Positions 7,330 through 16,309 of a stretch of 24,935 bases of DNA are shown here, piece after piece; positions within the stretch are counted from its first letter, which is position 1; every line of letters begins with the position of its first letter. A model generated the notes under the pieces. It had not been told where the DNA came from and did not search any database. It saw only the letters and a program-made list of their open reading frames with translations. Both the position numbers and the translations under genes were made by a program. Source of the stretch: an uncultured Flavobacteriales bacterium (GTDB lineage: Bacteria; Bacteroidota; Bacteroidia; Flavobacteriales; Crocinitomicaceae); assembly GCA_946482515.1 (NCBI GenBank), contig CAMLRS010000029.1, positions 1 to 24,935 on the forward strand. The letters are read 5' to 3'.

Positions 7330-9519
7330 TTACATCTTCAAAATAATGAATTCAGTGCGGCGATTTTCCTGGTGTTCCGCTTCGGAACAAGTCGATTTGA
7401 TTTTTCCTTCACATGCGCAGCCATTGAGGATTTTTGTTTCGCCGTAGCCCAGTCCGGAAATACGCTCCGGATTGCTGATGCGTTTTTTAATGTAATCGGC
7501 GGAAGCCATGGCCCGTTTCTGCGACAGATCTTTGTTTTTCTTAGCTGTTCCGCGACAATCGGTATGGGAACCAAGCTCCACGGTCATCGTAGGGTTCTCG
7601 TTCATGATTTTCACAATCTTATCCAGCTCAACAGCGGCATCCGGACGAATGGCGTATTTAGCCACGTCGAAATAGATCGGCTTGAGATCGATCGCCTTCG
7701 CGAGGTCGACACCAACATCCATTTTCTGCATCGTCATGTTCAGCTCGTCGGAAACCATGTAGGTTCCTTCTTTGTCGAGCAGGCGGTTATACGTCGCTGT
7801 TCGCGCCAGGTAGCCGTCTTTCTCAAAACGGATGTTGTAGCTGATGCGGTCGTTGATCTTCTTATCGCGGATCGGCTCCATGATCTCGCCTTTCGCATTG
7901 GTCTGAAGAACCTGCTGTTCGCCGGTCATGTTGTTGATCAGTGTGATCTTCACACCTTCGAGCGGTGCTTTGGAATCGCGGTCGGCAATCAATGCCAGCA
8001 GCGCGAAGCCCGGATCTTTTTCCAATACGAGGTCCTGTGTCAGCTCGTCCGGTGATTCGTCGGTAATACTCACCGAAGCGGATCCCGGGAAGTATTTTTC
8101 CTTCGAGCCGTCGAGCGTATAGGAACCGATGGTTTCGGTTTCAAACTGGTAAGAACCATCTGTACCGCTTACGGTTTCGCCGATCTGACCTTTCGCATCT
8201 TTAAAGCGAATGACAGCTCCCACCAGTGGATTCCCTTCTTTATCGCGGGCAATTCCTTTTAGCGTGCGGGCAAATTTGAACGGCTTCTGCATGGAAAAGG
8301 CGTAGATATCGTCATTGCCTTTGCCGCCTGAACGATTGGAAGCGAAGTATCCCTTTGTCTGGGCTGCATCGAGCCACAGCGAGAAATCGTCTTCGGGTGA
8401 GTTCATGGGCGCGCCGAGGTTGTGGAAACGCACAACGGCATTGTTTTTCCATTGTCCGACAAACAGATCGAGTCCGCCGAAACCGGGATGGCCGTTCGAA
8501 GAAAAGAGCAATACGCCGCCTTCGTGCAGGAACGGGAATACCTCATCGCCGGTTGTATTAACCTCTGCCAGGTTTTCAGGCGCCGACCAATTGCCATTGA
8601 CGCGAACAGATTTGTAGAGGTCAACACCTCCTTTTCCGCCCGGCATGTCGGAAGCAAAGATCATCGTATTGCCATCGGCGGAAACCGTCGCGTGACCGGT
8701 GCTGTATTCCTTGCTATTGAACGGCAGTTCTACTGGTTCCGACCACGTATCGCCGCTCCGGGTGGAAACAAGCAATTGCAGGTGACGTGTTCCGTTGGAA
8801 GATCGGCTGTCGTAATTATCGCGTGTGATGTACATTTCCCGTCCTTCGCGACTGAAAGCAACCGGCCCTTCGTGGTATTTGCCATTGATACTTTTCACGG
8901 GCAGTTTTTCCGGGTTTTGCGGTGCGACGCCATTCAGCTCAGCGGAATAAATATCCAGGAAAGCAAGCTCATTTCCCGACCAGCGACGCAGGCTGAACCC
9001 GGTCTTGTATCGCGTGGAAGCAAAATACAGCTTGTTATCCTGCACAACTGGTGCGAATTCTTCATGATCGGAATTCATTTCCAGCGGCATCACGCTAAAA
9101 TTAGCGCCGTATTTCCGGTACTTGGCCAGCGATTCGTTCAACAAGTAAAAGCGTTGCACTTCACTGTCGCCAGGCTTGAGCTTTTCATAAGCGCGCAATT
9201 GCTGCTCAGCTTCGGCGTATTTTTGGTTTTTCATCAGCGCACGGGCGTAGTCGATGAGGTCCTGCGGAATCCGGCTGGGACTTTCACACACTTTCGCCAT
9301 ACACGCTTCTGCTTTCACATAATCGCCGGTTATATCGTAGCTCTTGGCCAGTTTGCGGTACACATCCGTGTTCTTCACTTCAACGGCCTCGAGGGTTTCG
9401 ATGGAAGCGGTATAAGCATACTCGTCGAATTGTTTGGAACCGCGCTTTTCAAGAGCAGAGGTCTGCGCCAGCACAGCAACGGGCAGGCAGCAGGTCAAAA
9501 GCAATTTCAGTGTTTTCAT
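7330..9519 (-). CDS. PorE-like OmpA-family protein (TPR, propeller, CRD, OmpA)
   Basis: The domain order equals that of PorE, which ties the type IX machinery to peptidoglycan: a signal peptide (MKTLKLLLTCCLPVAVLAQ), TPR-like helices at about residues 25-145, PD40/WD40-like propeller blades at 155-410 (repeated F.S....GG.DLY and LYFAS-type motifs), a carboxypeptidase-regulatory-like fold at about 414-500 (GIARDKEGNPLVGAVIRFKD), another beta-domain to about 600, and an OmpA C-terminal domain at about 610-729. The peptidoglycan-binding signature GSHTDCRG...LSQKRA holds the Asp and Arg that bind diaminopimelate in OmpA domains. It starts 3 bases after porP ends. It may be a paralogue serving the neighbouring adhesin rather than the core PorE. 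The cysteine at the signal end is not a clean lipobox. Confidence 0.9.
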   Translation of the reverse strand: MKTLKLLLTCCLPVAVLAQTSALEKRGSKQFDEYAYTASIETLEAVEVKNTDVYRKLAKSYDITGDYVKAEACMAKVCESPSRIPQDLIDYARALMKNQKYAEAEQQLRAYEKLKPGDSEVQRFYLLNESLAKYRKYGANFSVMPLEMNSDHEEFAPVVQDNKLYFASTRYKTGFSLRRWSGNELAFLDIYSAELNGVAPQNPEKLPVKSINGKYHEGPVAFSREGREMYITRDNYDSRSSNGTRHLQLLVSTRSGDTWSEPVELPFNSKEYSTGHATVSADGNTMIFASDMPGGKGGVDLYKSVRVNGNWSAPENLAEVNTTGDEVFPFLHEGGVLLFSSNGHPGFGGLDLFVGQWKNNAVVRFHNLGAPMNSPEDDFSLWLDAAQTKGYFASNRSGGKGNDDIYAFSMQKPFKFARTLKGIARDKEGNPLVGAVIRFKDAKGQIGETVSGTDGSYQFETETIGSYTLDGSKEKYFPGSASVSITDESPDELTQDLVLEKDPGFALLALIADRDSKAPLEGVKITLINNMTGEQQVLQTNAKGEIMEPIRDKKINDRISYNIRFEKDGYLARTATYNRLLDKEGTYMVSDELNMTMQKMDVGVDLAKAIDLKPIYFDVAKYAIRPDAAVELDKIVKIMNENPTMTVELGSHTDCRGTAKKNKDLSQKRAMASADYIKKRISNPERISGLGYGETKILNGCACEGKIKSTCSEAEHQENRRTEFIILKM

Positions 9520-9522
9520 AAA

Positions 9523-10452
9523 TCAGAAGTATCGTGGTGATTTAATGCGTTTTTGTTTGCTGAACACGAGGTCGTAGCGGAGCATGACTTCGTGGCTGCC
9601 GGCGTTGTAGCGCCCGGTGGTGTTGCCTGTCGACCAGTCAAAGGAATAGCCGATCATGAACTGCTCGGTGATATTCACACCCGCCAGAATCCCGAAGGCA
9701 TCGCTGGAACGATACATCGCTCCGAGTGTCACGGTTTCGCGGATCACAAAGTTGGCGGTCAGATCGACTTGCAGCGGCGATCCATTGACGGCCTTGAGCA
9801 AGGTCACTGGCTTGAGCTGTAGGCTCGGTGAAAGGTCGAACACTGCTCCTGCGATCAGGTAATAATGCCGCGATTCCGAACCGATATTCACTGTCGTATT
9901 GGCGCTATTGGCGTAGAAACCGTTCTCCACGATCTTCGGAACGCTGGCCCCGATGTAGAAACGCGGTGCCTGGTAGTAAATCCCGAAGCCCACGTTCGGC
10001 AGCATGCGGTTGCGGATGTTTTCCTGGAAGGAAGCATCGTTTTGCTGTTGCGTGCGCACGTTTTCCAGTCCGGCCGAGTAATTATCGAACCCACCTTTCA
10101 GACCGAAACACAAGCGGCTTTTTTCACTGATCTTCATCCGGTAAGCGACGTCAATCGCGAACGAAGTTGCCGTCGTCGGGCCAATCTTATCGTTGACGAG
10201 ACTCAATCCCAGACCGAGGCTTTCCGTAGCCACCGGCGTGTGTGCCGTAAATGTCTGGGTCATGGGTGCGCCTTCGAAGCCAACCCATTGAAAACGACCC
10301 AGCGCTGTCATGGTGAGGGCGCCACGGCTCCCGGCATAACCGGGATTTACCGCAAGCGTGTTGTACATATAATGCGTGTACATCGCTTCCTGCTGTGCCC
10401 ACGCGGAAATCGTTCCGAAGCAGGCAAATGCTATATAGATGAGTTTTTTCAT
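9523..10452 (-). CDS. type IX secretion outer-membrane protein, PorP/SprF family
   Basis: The protein begins with a signal peptide (MKKLIYIAFACFGTISAWAQ). The family signature follows at once: MYNTLAVNPGYAGSRGAL and RFQWVGFEGAPMTQ. The remainder alternates short amphipathic strands with turns, as in an outer-membrane barrel of about 14 strands, and it ends in a barrel-like VMLRYDLVF. At 309 residues it has the normal family length. PorP/SprF proteins accompany type-B T9SS cargo, and SprF is needed for export or surface fixation of the adhesin SprB in Flavobacterium. Here it sits 3 bases after a type-B adhesin and 3 bases before a PorE-like gene, so it is probably the dedicated partner of that adhesin. 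Confidence 0.95.
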   Translation of the reverse strand: MKKLIYIAFACFGTISAWAQQEAMYTHYMYNTLAVNPGYAGSRGALTMTALGRFQWVGFEGAPMTQTFTAHTPVATESLGLGLSLVNDKIGPTTATSFAIDVAYRMKISEKSRLCFGLKGGFDNYSAGLENVRTQQQNDASFQENIRNRMLPNVGFGIYYQAPRFYIGASVPKIVENGFYANSANTTVNIGSESRHYYLIAGAVFDLSPSLQLKPVTLLKAVNGSPLQVDLTANFVIRETVTLGAMYRSSDAFGILAGVNITEQFMIGYSFDWSTGNTTGRYNAGSHEVMLRYDLVFSKQKRIKSPRYF

Positions 10453-10455
10453 GAC

Positions 10456-13400
10456 TTATCGTGTTAAGTAGATGTAACCTTTCATGACCTTGTCTGCATC
10501 CAGCTTGAGGATATAGAAGTAGGTTCCTTCCGGCAGCTGGTCACTGCCCACAGTAGCGCCGTTCTGTACAGAGCCGTCCCAATCGTTTTCGTAAGGAGCA
10601 GATTCGTACAGCTTGTCGCCCCAGCGATTGAAGATCATGAGCGTATGATCCGGGTAGTCATCCAGACCGGTGATCACGAGCAGGTCGTTCGTACCGTCGT
10701 TGTTCGGTGAGAATCCTTCCGGAACGATCACGCCGTATTCGCCGCCGCCATTGTCAATACATGCCTGGCTGATGATCGGATCGCACGGATCAAGCGGATC
10801 GGATGTTCCTGTCGGCACGTAAGGTGTTGACGGATCATCTGTACCATAGATCTCTTCGCTGTCGGTTACGCCGTCGCCGTCTGTATCCGGATTGTTCGGA
10901 TCGGTACCGTTGTCGTCTTCGACTCCGTTAGGTACACCATCGCCGTCGTCGTCACCGTTTTCGTCACAGGACGGTGTGGCAATCGGATCGCATGGATCGA
11001 GCGGATCGGATGTTCCGGTCGGAACGTAAGGTGTAGACGGATCGTCGGTTCCGTTGATCTCTTCGCCATCGGTCACGCCGTCGTTGTCGGTATCCGGATC
11101 GTTCGGATCGGTTCCAGCGTCACCTTCGTCGCCATTATCGACACCATCTCCATCGCTGTCACAAGCCGGGCTTGCAAGCGGATCGCATGGATCGAGTGGA
11201 TCGGATGTTCCGGTCGGAACGTAAGGTGTGGACGGATCGTCGTCGCCGTTGATTTCTTCACCGTCGGTCACGCCATCATCGTCAGTATCCGGATCGTTCG
11301 GATCGGTACCAGCGTCACCTTCGTCGCCGTTGTCCACACCGTCGCCATCGCTGTCACAAGCCGGACTTGCAAGCGGATCGCATGGATCGAGCGGATCGGA
11401 TGTTCCGGTAGGCACATAAGGTGTTGTCGGATCGTCGTCGCCGTTGATCTCTTCGCCATCGGTTACGCCATCATCGTCTGTATCCGGATCGTTCGGATCG
11501 GTTCCGTTGGTTCCTTCATCGCCGTTGTTTACACCATCGCCATCGCTGTCGCAAGCTGCACTCACGAGCGGATCGCAAGGGTCGAGCGGATCGGATGTTC
11601 CGGTAGGCACATAAGGTGTTGTCGGATCGTCTGTACCGTTGATCTCTTCACCATCGGTTACACCGTCGTTGTCAGTATCCGGATCATACGGATCGGTTCC
11701 GGCGTCACCTTCGTCTCCATTGGTTACACCATCATCGTCGGTATCGCAATCATCGTTCGGAAGCGGATCACAGGCATCGAGCGGATCAGAAGTTCCGGTT
11801 GGCACATAAGGCGTTGTCGGATCGTCCGTACCGTTGATCTCTTCGCCATCGGTCACGCCGTCGTTGTCGGTATCCGGATCATTCGGATCAGTACCTGCAC
11901 TTCCTTCGTCGCCGTTGTTCACACCATCGCCGTCGCTGTCGCAAGCTGCACTCACGATCGGATCACATGGATCGAGCGGATCGGATGTTCCGGTCGGAAC
12001 GTAAGGTGTTGTCGGATCGTCCGTACCGTTGATTTCTTCACCATCGGTTACGCCGTCGTTGTCGGTATCCGGATCGTTTGGATCAGTGCCTGCATCGTCT
12101 TCATCGTCGTTCGGCACACCATCATCGTCGCTGTCACAGCTTGGACTCGCAATCGGATCACAAGGATCGAGCGGATCGGAAGTACCGGTCGGAACGTAAG
12201 GTGTTGTCGGATCGTCCGTGCCGTTGATTTCTTCGCCATCGGTTACGCCATCGTTGTCTGTATCCGGATCGTTCGGATCGGTACCGTTGGTTCCTTCGTC
12301 GCCGTTGTCAACACCATCACCGTCGTTATCACAGCTTGGGCTCACAATCGGATCACATGGATCGAGCGGATCGGATGTTCCGGAAGGAACGTAGGTCGTT
12401 GATGGATCGTCTGTACCGTTGATCTCTTCGCCATCGGTTACACCGTCATTGTCGGTATCCGGATCGTTCGGGTTGGTGCCGTTGTCGGCTTCGTCGCCAT
12501 TATCTACACCATCACCGTCTGTATCACAGGTCGGATATACGATCGGATCGCATGGATCGAGCGGATCGGATGTTCCGGTTGGCACATAAGTGGTCGACGG
12601 GTTGTCTGTTCCGTATATTTCCTCTCCGTCGGTCACGCCGTCGTTGTCTGTATCCGGATCGTTCGGATCGGTGCCGTTATCGGTTTCGTCGTCGTTCGGA
12701 ACACCGTCGCCATCGTTGTCACAGGTATTCACCACCACCGAAACGTTTCCGGCAGCACTGGTACAGCCTCCCACCGTTATGGTGAGTGTGTAGTTACCAT
12801 TCCCCGCTGTGGTAACATCGGCAATAACCGGGTTCTGACTTCCGGAACCAAATCCGTTCGGGCCATCCCAGTCATAAGTTGCCGTAGGAACCATGGCGGT
12901 TGTGAGCAGCAGATCTTCTCCGGCACACAACGGCGTATTGGCATTGGGCACCGGTGTTGCCGGTGTGGCTACGATAGTTACCGGTGTGGTTTCATTGTCG
13001 GAAGGACACGAGCCATCGGCCGGAATGAAGTTCGTAACGATATAGTTGCCCGGCGTTGAAGCAGACAGGTCAATGATTCCGCTGATCCCGTTGATCACAA
13101 GTCCTGCTGTTGAAGAGAACGTTCCCGCGGAAGCACCGCTGCCGAATACCGGCGCAGGATCTGTTCCCGACTGGCAATAGGAAGCCTGGGCGTATGTGAA
13201 CGACGCATCCGGTGTTCCGGAAATAATGATCGTTACGTTATCTGTAGCTGCGCCGCAGACGCCGGCCGGATCGTTGGTTGTGATGGTCAGCGTTACTGTT
13301 CCCAGTATAATATCGCCGGCTCCCGGTGTATAGCTGGATGTCGGGGAAGCTGCGTTGCCGAAGCTCCCGTCGCCGGAAGTGATCCAGCCAGACGAAGCAG

Positions 13401-15717
13401 CGCTTCCTCCGATTGAACCGCCCAGGTTAACAGGCGCGCCGTTACAGCTTGAAAGATTTGGTCCTGCATCGACAATAGCAGCCGTTCCGATCGTAACGTT
13501 GACCGATCCCGGAGCAGACGTACAACCACCCACGTTGACAATAACACTGTAATTCCCTGCCTGAGCAGGTGTAGCGTTCGGAATCACAGGATTTTGATCC
13601 GCGGATGTGTAGCTGCCTGGGCCGGACCATTGATAGGTTCCTCCCGGAACAGCTGCTGTCGATAAGGTGAGGTTTTGTCCTTCACAGATAGGTGAGTTGC
13701 TCATCGCAACCGGTGTAGAAATGCTCACGTTGTGCGAGATCGCTACATGATCACTGGAAGAATGGCAACCATCTGTATAAATTGTCCATGCAAATACGTT
13801 GGCCCCGCTGTTGAGCCCGGATACGCTGGCCGCCGATGCATTCACGTCCGTGAACATGCCAGCCCCGGAAACAATGCTCCAGTAGCCCTGGCCATTGGCC
13901 GGTGTATTTGCTGCAAGTGTGTAAACGCCTGAGCAGCCTGTCTGGTCCGGCCCTGCATTGGCCGTTGTCGGAACGGTATTCTGACGGAAGTCCGGAATGC
14001 CATTGCCGTCTGCATCCTGCACCGGAGCGGTTGTTCCGCCGGTGTTCGGATCGTAGTTGTTATCGAGTCCGTCGTTATCCGTATCGCTGTTGGCGAGGTT
14101 GAAATCGGCAACGCAATCGTGGTTGGTGTCGTTTCCTTCTACCTGGTCGGAATGACCGTCGTTATCGGAATCGAGGTCGTGGAAGTCGCCTGTTCCGTCG
14201 TTGTCTGTATCTTCTGTTCCAACGGTGATACCTCCGGTAGAAGCATCGTAAGCGTCGTCGATACCGTCGCCATCCGAATCGTTACCGCTTGGTGGCACGA
14301 ACCCAACGGAAGGCTGGTATTCTACGAGATCGAGGATCCCATCGTTGTCGCTGTCGAGGTCCATGTAATCCGGGTGACCATCGCCATCGAAATCCTGAGC
14401 TGCTGCAAACGGGTTACAGAAGCTGATCTCTCCAACCCCGTATGCCTGGTTGCCGAGGTTGGCGGCATCGAGGTTCCGGTAAATGAAGCGAATGGAATCG
14501 ACCAGGCCGGGTATGGTAACCGAAATCGTTCCGTTGAGCTCGGTGTCGTCCATGGCCAGAAGTCCGCGGAAAGTATTTGAGCCGGTATAATCATTGAAGT
14601 TCCCGGTACCGATCACAAAGTTGGCCGGCGTTAAGGCGATCAATTGGCCATTTGTATAGGCATTGACCTGTACCTGATCCTGGAACTGTCCGGCGCCGAA
14701 ATCGATGTCCTGCAGCTTAAAGCTCAGATCTTGTACCGGTAGTGTGAAATGAATCACCTGTACGGACTGATCGACTGCTGTGCTGATGTCCTGCGTGGTT
14801 TTGATCTCCAGTCCGGCGATGGCCGGGTAGGTTTCGGAAATACTGTAATCGGAAACGCCTGCTCCAGCCGAATTCCACGTGTGGAACGACGCGGTGATTC
14901 CTCCTGCCGATGGAAACTGAAGCGTTGGATCGCTGGCTGCAACCAGTGTAAAGGAAGATGGCGTTGAACATGCCACGAGCTCGTTTACGTTTGGTTGACC
15001 GTCGCCATCGATGTCGGCGTCTGCGTTATCAGCTGTTCCGTCACCGTCGATGTCTGTTAGCGGCACGTAGTAGTAAATGCGCAGCCGCACGGATTCCACA
15101 TAGGAAACAACCGTTGGCAGCAACAATCCTGCAGCTCGCGATTGTACCGAAATGGCAATTCCAAAGCCGTTGTTAGAAACATCGAAACCTGTGAGGGTTG
15201 TTCCCCACAGATCGGCGTTGGAGCCGTAGGTGGCTGCCTGCTCACTGGTTGGCCAGTTAACACCTGCATTGGCGTGGTTCGTTCCCACGACCTGGTTCCC
15301 TTTCAACAGGCGGATATCGAAATCGCGTGTATAATTGGTGCTGCCCGAGTTATCAGAGCTGAAGCGCCGGATCTCTGCCTGCACACCGCAAATCTGTGCA
15401 TTCGCGGGCAGGTTGAAATTGAAATTGCGTAATACAAGGAAGTTGGACGTACGCACCGTTCCGCCTATCAGCAGCGCTGCGTTCGACATAGTAGCGTAGT
15501 TGCCGTTGTCTGTAAGTGCGTTGGGGGGATTGTTCCAGTTTTCTGCCCCGATCGATGTATTGTTAACGGCCGCTCCCGGTTGAAAATAACTGCTGGCTGT
15601 TCCCGGACATTGCCCGTAGAGCAAAGCTGGACCAAGTAGCATTAAGAGAGCGATTAAAAAAAGGTGGGATTGCCGTTTCACCGTGAACGCTTCCGGTTGA
15701 ATGTAGCGGTTTCTCAT
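10456..15717 (-). CDS. giant T9SS type-B secreted adhesin with TSP3-type repeats
   Basis: 1753 residues. A signal peptide sits at about 15-36 (HLFLIALLMLLGPALLYGQ), after a basic lead of 14 residues. Beta-rich domains follow to about residue 190, then calcium-binding thrombospondin-type-3 motifs (DIDGDGTADNADADIDGDG and similar) mixed with a globular domain to about 580. Ig/PKD-like domains extend to about 998, each with paired cysteines and the SPICEGQNLTL/TPLCAGEDLLL signature. Ten 65-residue repeats occupy 999-1652. The final domain (1653-1753: VPEGFSPNNDGTND, MIFNRWGDKLYES, GTYFYILKL, KGYIYLTR) is the CHU_C type-B sorting signal recognised by T9SS. The protein is therefore exported and displayed on the surface. 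First gene of the operon with porP and the PorE-like gene. What it binds is unknown. Confidence 0.95.
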   Translation of the reverse strand: MRNRYIQPEAFTVKRQSHLFLIALLMLLGPALLYGQCPGTASSYFQPGAAVNNTSIGAENWNNPPNALTDNGNYATMSNAALLIGGTVRTSNFLVLRNFNFNLPANAQICGVQAEIRRFSSDNSGSTNYTRDFDIRLLKGNQVVGTNHANAGVNWPTSEQAATYGSNADLWGTTLTGFDVSNNGFGIAISVQSRAAGLLLPTVVSYVESVRLRIYYYVPLTDIDGDGTADNADADIDGDGQPNVNELVACSTPSSFTLVAASDPTLQFPSAGGITASFHTWNSAGAGVSDYSISETYPAIAGLEIKTTQDISTAVDQSVQVIHFTLPVQDLSFKLQDIDFGAGQFQDQVQVNAYTNGQLIALTPANFVIGTGNFNDYTGSNTFRGLLAMDDTELNGTISVTIPGLVDSIRFIYRNLDAANLGNQAYGVGEISFCNPFAAAQDFDGDGHPDYMDLDSDNDGILDLVEYQPSVGFVPPSGNDSDGDGIDDAYDASTGGITVGTEDTDNDGTGDFHDLDSDNDGHSDQVEGNDTNHDCVADFNLANSDTDNDGLDNNYDPNTGGTTAPVQDADGNGIPDFRQNTVPTTANAGPDQTGCSGVYTLAANTPANGQGYWSIVSGAGMFTDVNASAASVSGLNSGANVFAWTIYTDGCHSSSDHVAISHNVSISTPVAMSNSPICEGQNLTLSTAAVPGGTYQWSGPGSYTSADQNPVIPNATPAQAGNYSVIVNVGGCTSAPGSVNVTIGTAAIVDAGPNLSSCNGAPVNLGGSIGGSAASSGWITSGDGSFGNAASPTSSYTPGAGDIILGTVTLTITTNDPAGVCGAATDNVTIIISGTPDASFTYAQASYCQSGTDPAPVFGSGASAGTFSSTAGLVINGISGIIDLSASTPGNYIVTNFIPADGSCPSDNETTPVTIVATPATPVPNANTPLCAGEDLLLTTAMVPTATYDWDGPNGFGSGSQNPVIADVTTAGNGNYTLTITVGGCTSAAGNVSVVVNTCDNDGDGVPNDDETDNGTDPNDPDTDNDGVTDGEEIYGTDNPSTTYVPTGTSDPLDPCDPIVYPTCDTDGDGVDNGDEADNGTNPNDPDTDNDGVTDGEEINGTDDPSTTYVPSGTSDPLDPCDPIVSPSCDNDGDGVDNGDEGTNGTDPNDPDTDNDGVTDGEEINGTDDPTTPYVPTGTSDPLDPCDPIASPSCDSDDDGVPNDDEDDAGTDPNDPDTDNDGVTDGEEINGTDDPTTPYVPTGTSDPLDPCDPIVSAACDSDGDGVNNGDEGSAGTDPNDPDTDNDGVTDGEEINGTDDPTTPYVPTGTSDPLDACDPLPNDDCDTDDDGVTNGDEGDAGTDPYDPDTDNDGVTDGEEINGTDDPTTPYVPTGTSDPLDPCDPLVSAACDSDGDGVNNGDEGTNGTDPNDPDTDDDGVTDGEEINGDDDPTTPYVPTGTSDPLDPCDPLASPACDSDGDGVDNGDEGDAGTDPNDPDTDDDGVTDGEEINGDDDPSTPYVPTGTSDPLDPCDPLASPACDSDGDGVDNGDEGDAGTDPNDPDTDNDGVTDGEEINGTDDPSTPYVPTGTSDPLDPCDPIATPSCDENGDDDGDGVPNGVEDDNGTDPNNPDTDGDGVTDSEEIYGTDDPSTPYVPTGTSDPLDPCDPIISQACIDNGGGEYGVIVPEGFSPNNDGTNDLLVITGLDDYPDHTLMIFNRWGDKLYESAPYENDWDGSVQNGATVGSDQLPEGTYFYILKLDADKVMKGYIYLTR
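10762..12723 (-). repeat. ten tandem 195-base coding repeats (65 residues each)
   Basis: Nine copies are exactly 65 codons, and the last (sorting-domain side) has 69 because of a four-residue insertion after CDEN. Each copy begins CDxDxDGV, carries several DxDxDG or DPDTDNDGV calcium-type loops, a GEEINGTDDP core and PYVPTGTSDPLDPCDP, and so has one cysteine near each end. The DNA copies are highly alike, including long shared stretches such as the GATCGAGCGGATCGGATGTT region, which suggests recent duplication or gene conversion. Confidence 0.95.
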
Positions 15718-15746
15718 AAGCGGTAGTTAAATGAATAATAGTCTCT

Positions 15747-15779
15747 CTAATGTAACGCTTCCACCTATTAAAAACAAAA
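15747..15779 (-). promoter_or_regulatory. candidate promoter of the T9SS adhesin operon
   Basis: Read on the minus strand: TTTTG (15779-15775), a 20-base spacer, then TACATTAG (15754-15747). This resembles the Bacteroidota -33 TTTG and -7 TAnnTTTG pair with one mismatch in the -7 element. It lies 29 bases before the adhesin ATG. Confidence 0.4.
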
Positions 15780-16178
15780 CTGTATAAAATCGAAAACAAC
15801 CCTAAATAGGGGTTTAAGGACCATTTTTTTCATCGTTATTTGCTATATCAAACAATTATTTTAACTAAAGACATCATTTTTAGTTAAAAATTGATTTACA
15901 TCAAACAAAACCATCATTTTCAATGAATTATGAGGGACAATCGCTGATTCAATCACTTAATAAAATAGTTTTTAGTTGATCGTGTGTTTTTATGTGTTTT
16001 CAAACACGTCTGTTTGAATGCTCTTTAAAATCAAAATAAATGATGATAATTTAACATTATTTCGATATATTAAATGTTTATTTAACTGAAAATGCGATTT
16101 AAATAGTTAAAAAATAGACACTTCAACAGGCAAAATGTGTCCTAAAATCAAATCCGGTTTAACTTAGCAATGGAAACA

Positions 16179-16255
16179 CGGTAACGCACTCTTTTATGTT
16201 AAAAATCAATATCTTGCAGCTTATCGCAGGTAAACAGCGGACTGTAGCGTTACCG
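16179..16255. repeat. 9-base inverted repeat in the sensor-gene leader
   Basis: CGGTAACGC at 16179-16187 is matched by GCGTTACCG at 16247-16255, a perfect 9-base inverted repeat with 59 bases between. It lies 55 bases before the ATG of the sensor kinase. It could be a long-range RNA stem in the leader or two half-sites for a regulator. No function is shown. Confidence 0.45.
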
Positions 16256-16309
16256 CGCATCGGGAAATCGGTCTTAAAAAAGATAGTTTAACAACGGAAG
16301 GCTCTGATT

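Larger units (their letters stand above)
15718..16309. other. 592-base A/T-rich divergent intergenic region
   Basis: This gene-free region separates the minus-strand adhesin operon from the plus-strand sensor kinase. It should hold both promoters. I see a candidate adhesin promoter at 15747-15779, a short palindrome CCC-TAAATA-GGG at 15811-15822, GTGTTT-TC-AAACAC near 15998-16011, and a 9-base inverted repeat at 16179-16255. No convincing open frame, tRNA or riboswitch was recognised. The low G+C here contrasts with the genes on both sides. Confidence 0.6.

Noticed and set aside
7075..8055. 326-codon plus-strand open frame
   Set aside because: Antisense to the OmpA-domain end of the PorE-like gene and continuing into the transposon junction; the peptide has no family features and the sense-strand gene is certain.
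8422..9540. 372-codon plus-strand open frame
   Set aside because: Shadow of the PorE-like gene on the opposite strand, with no recognisable domain or start context.
10762..12723. CRISPR-like regular repetition
   Set aside because: The units are 195 bases, in frame and protein-coding, with no unique spacers.
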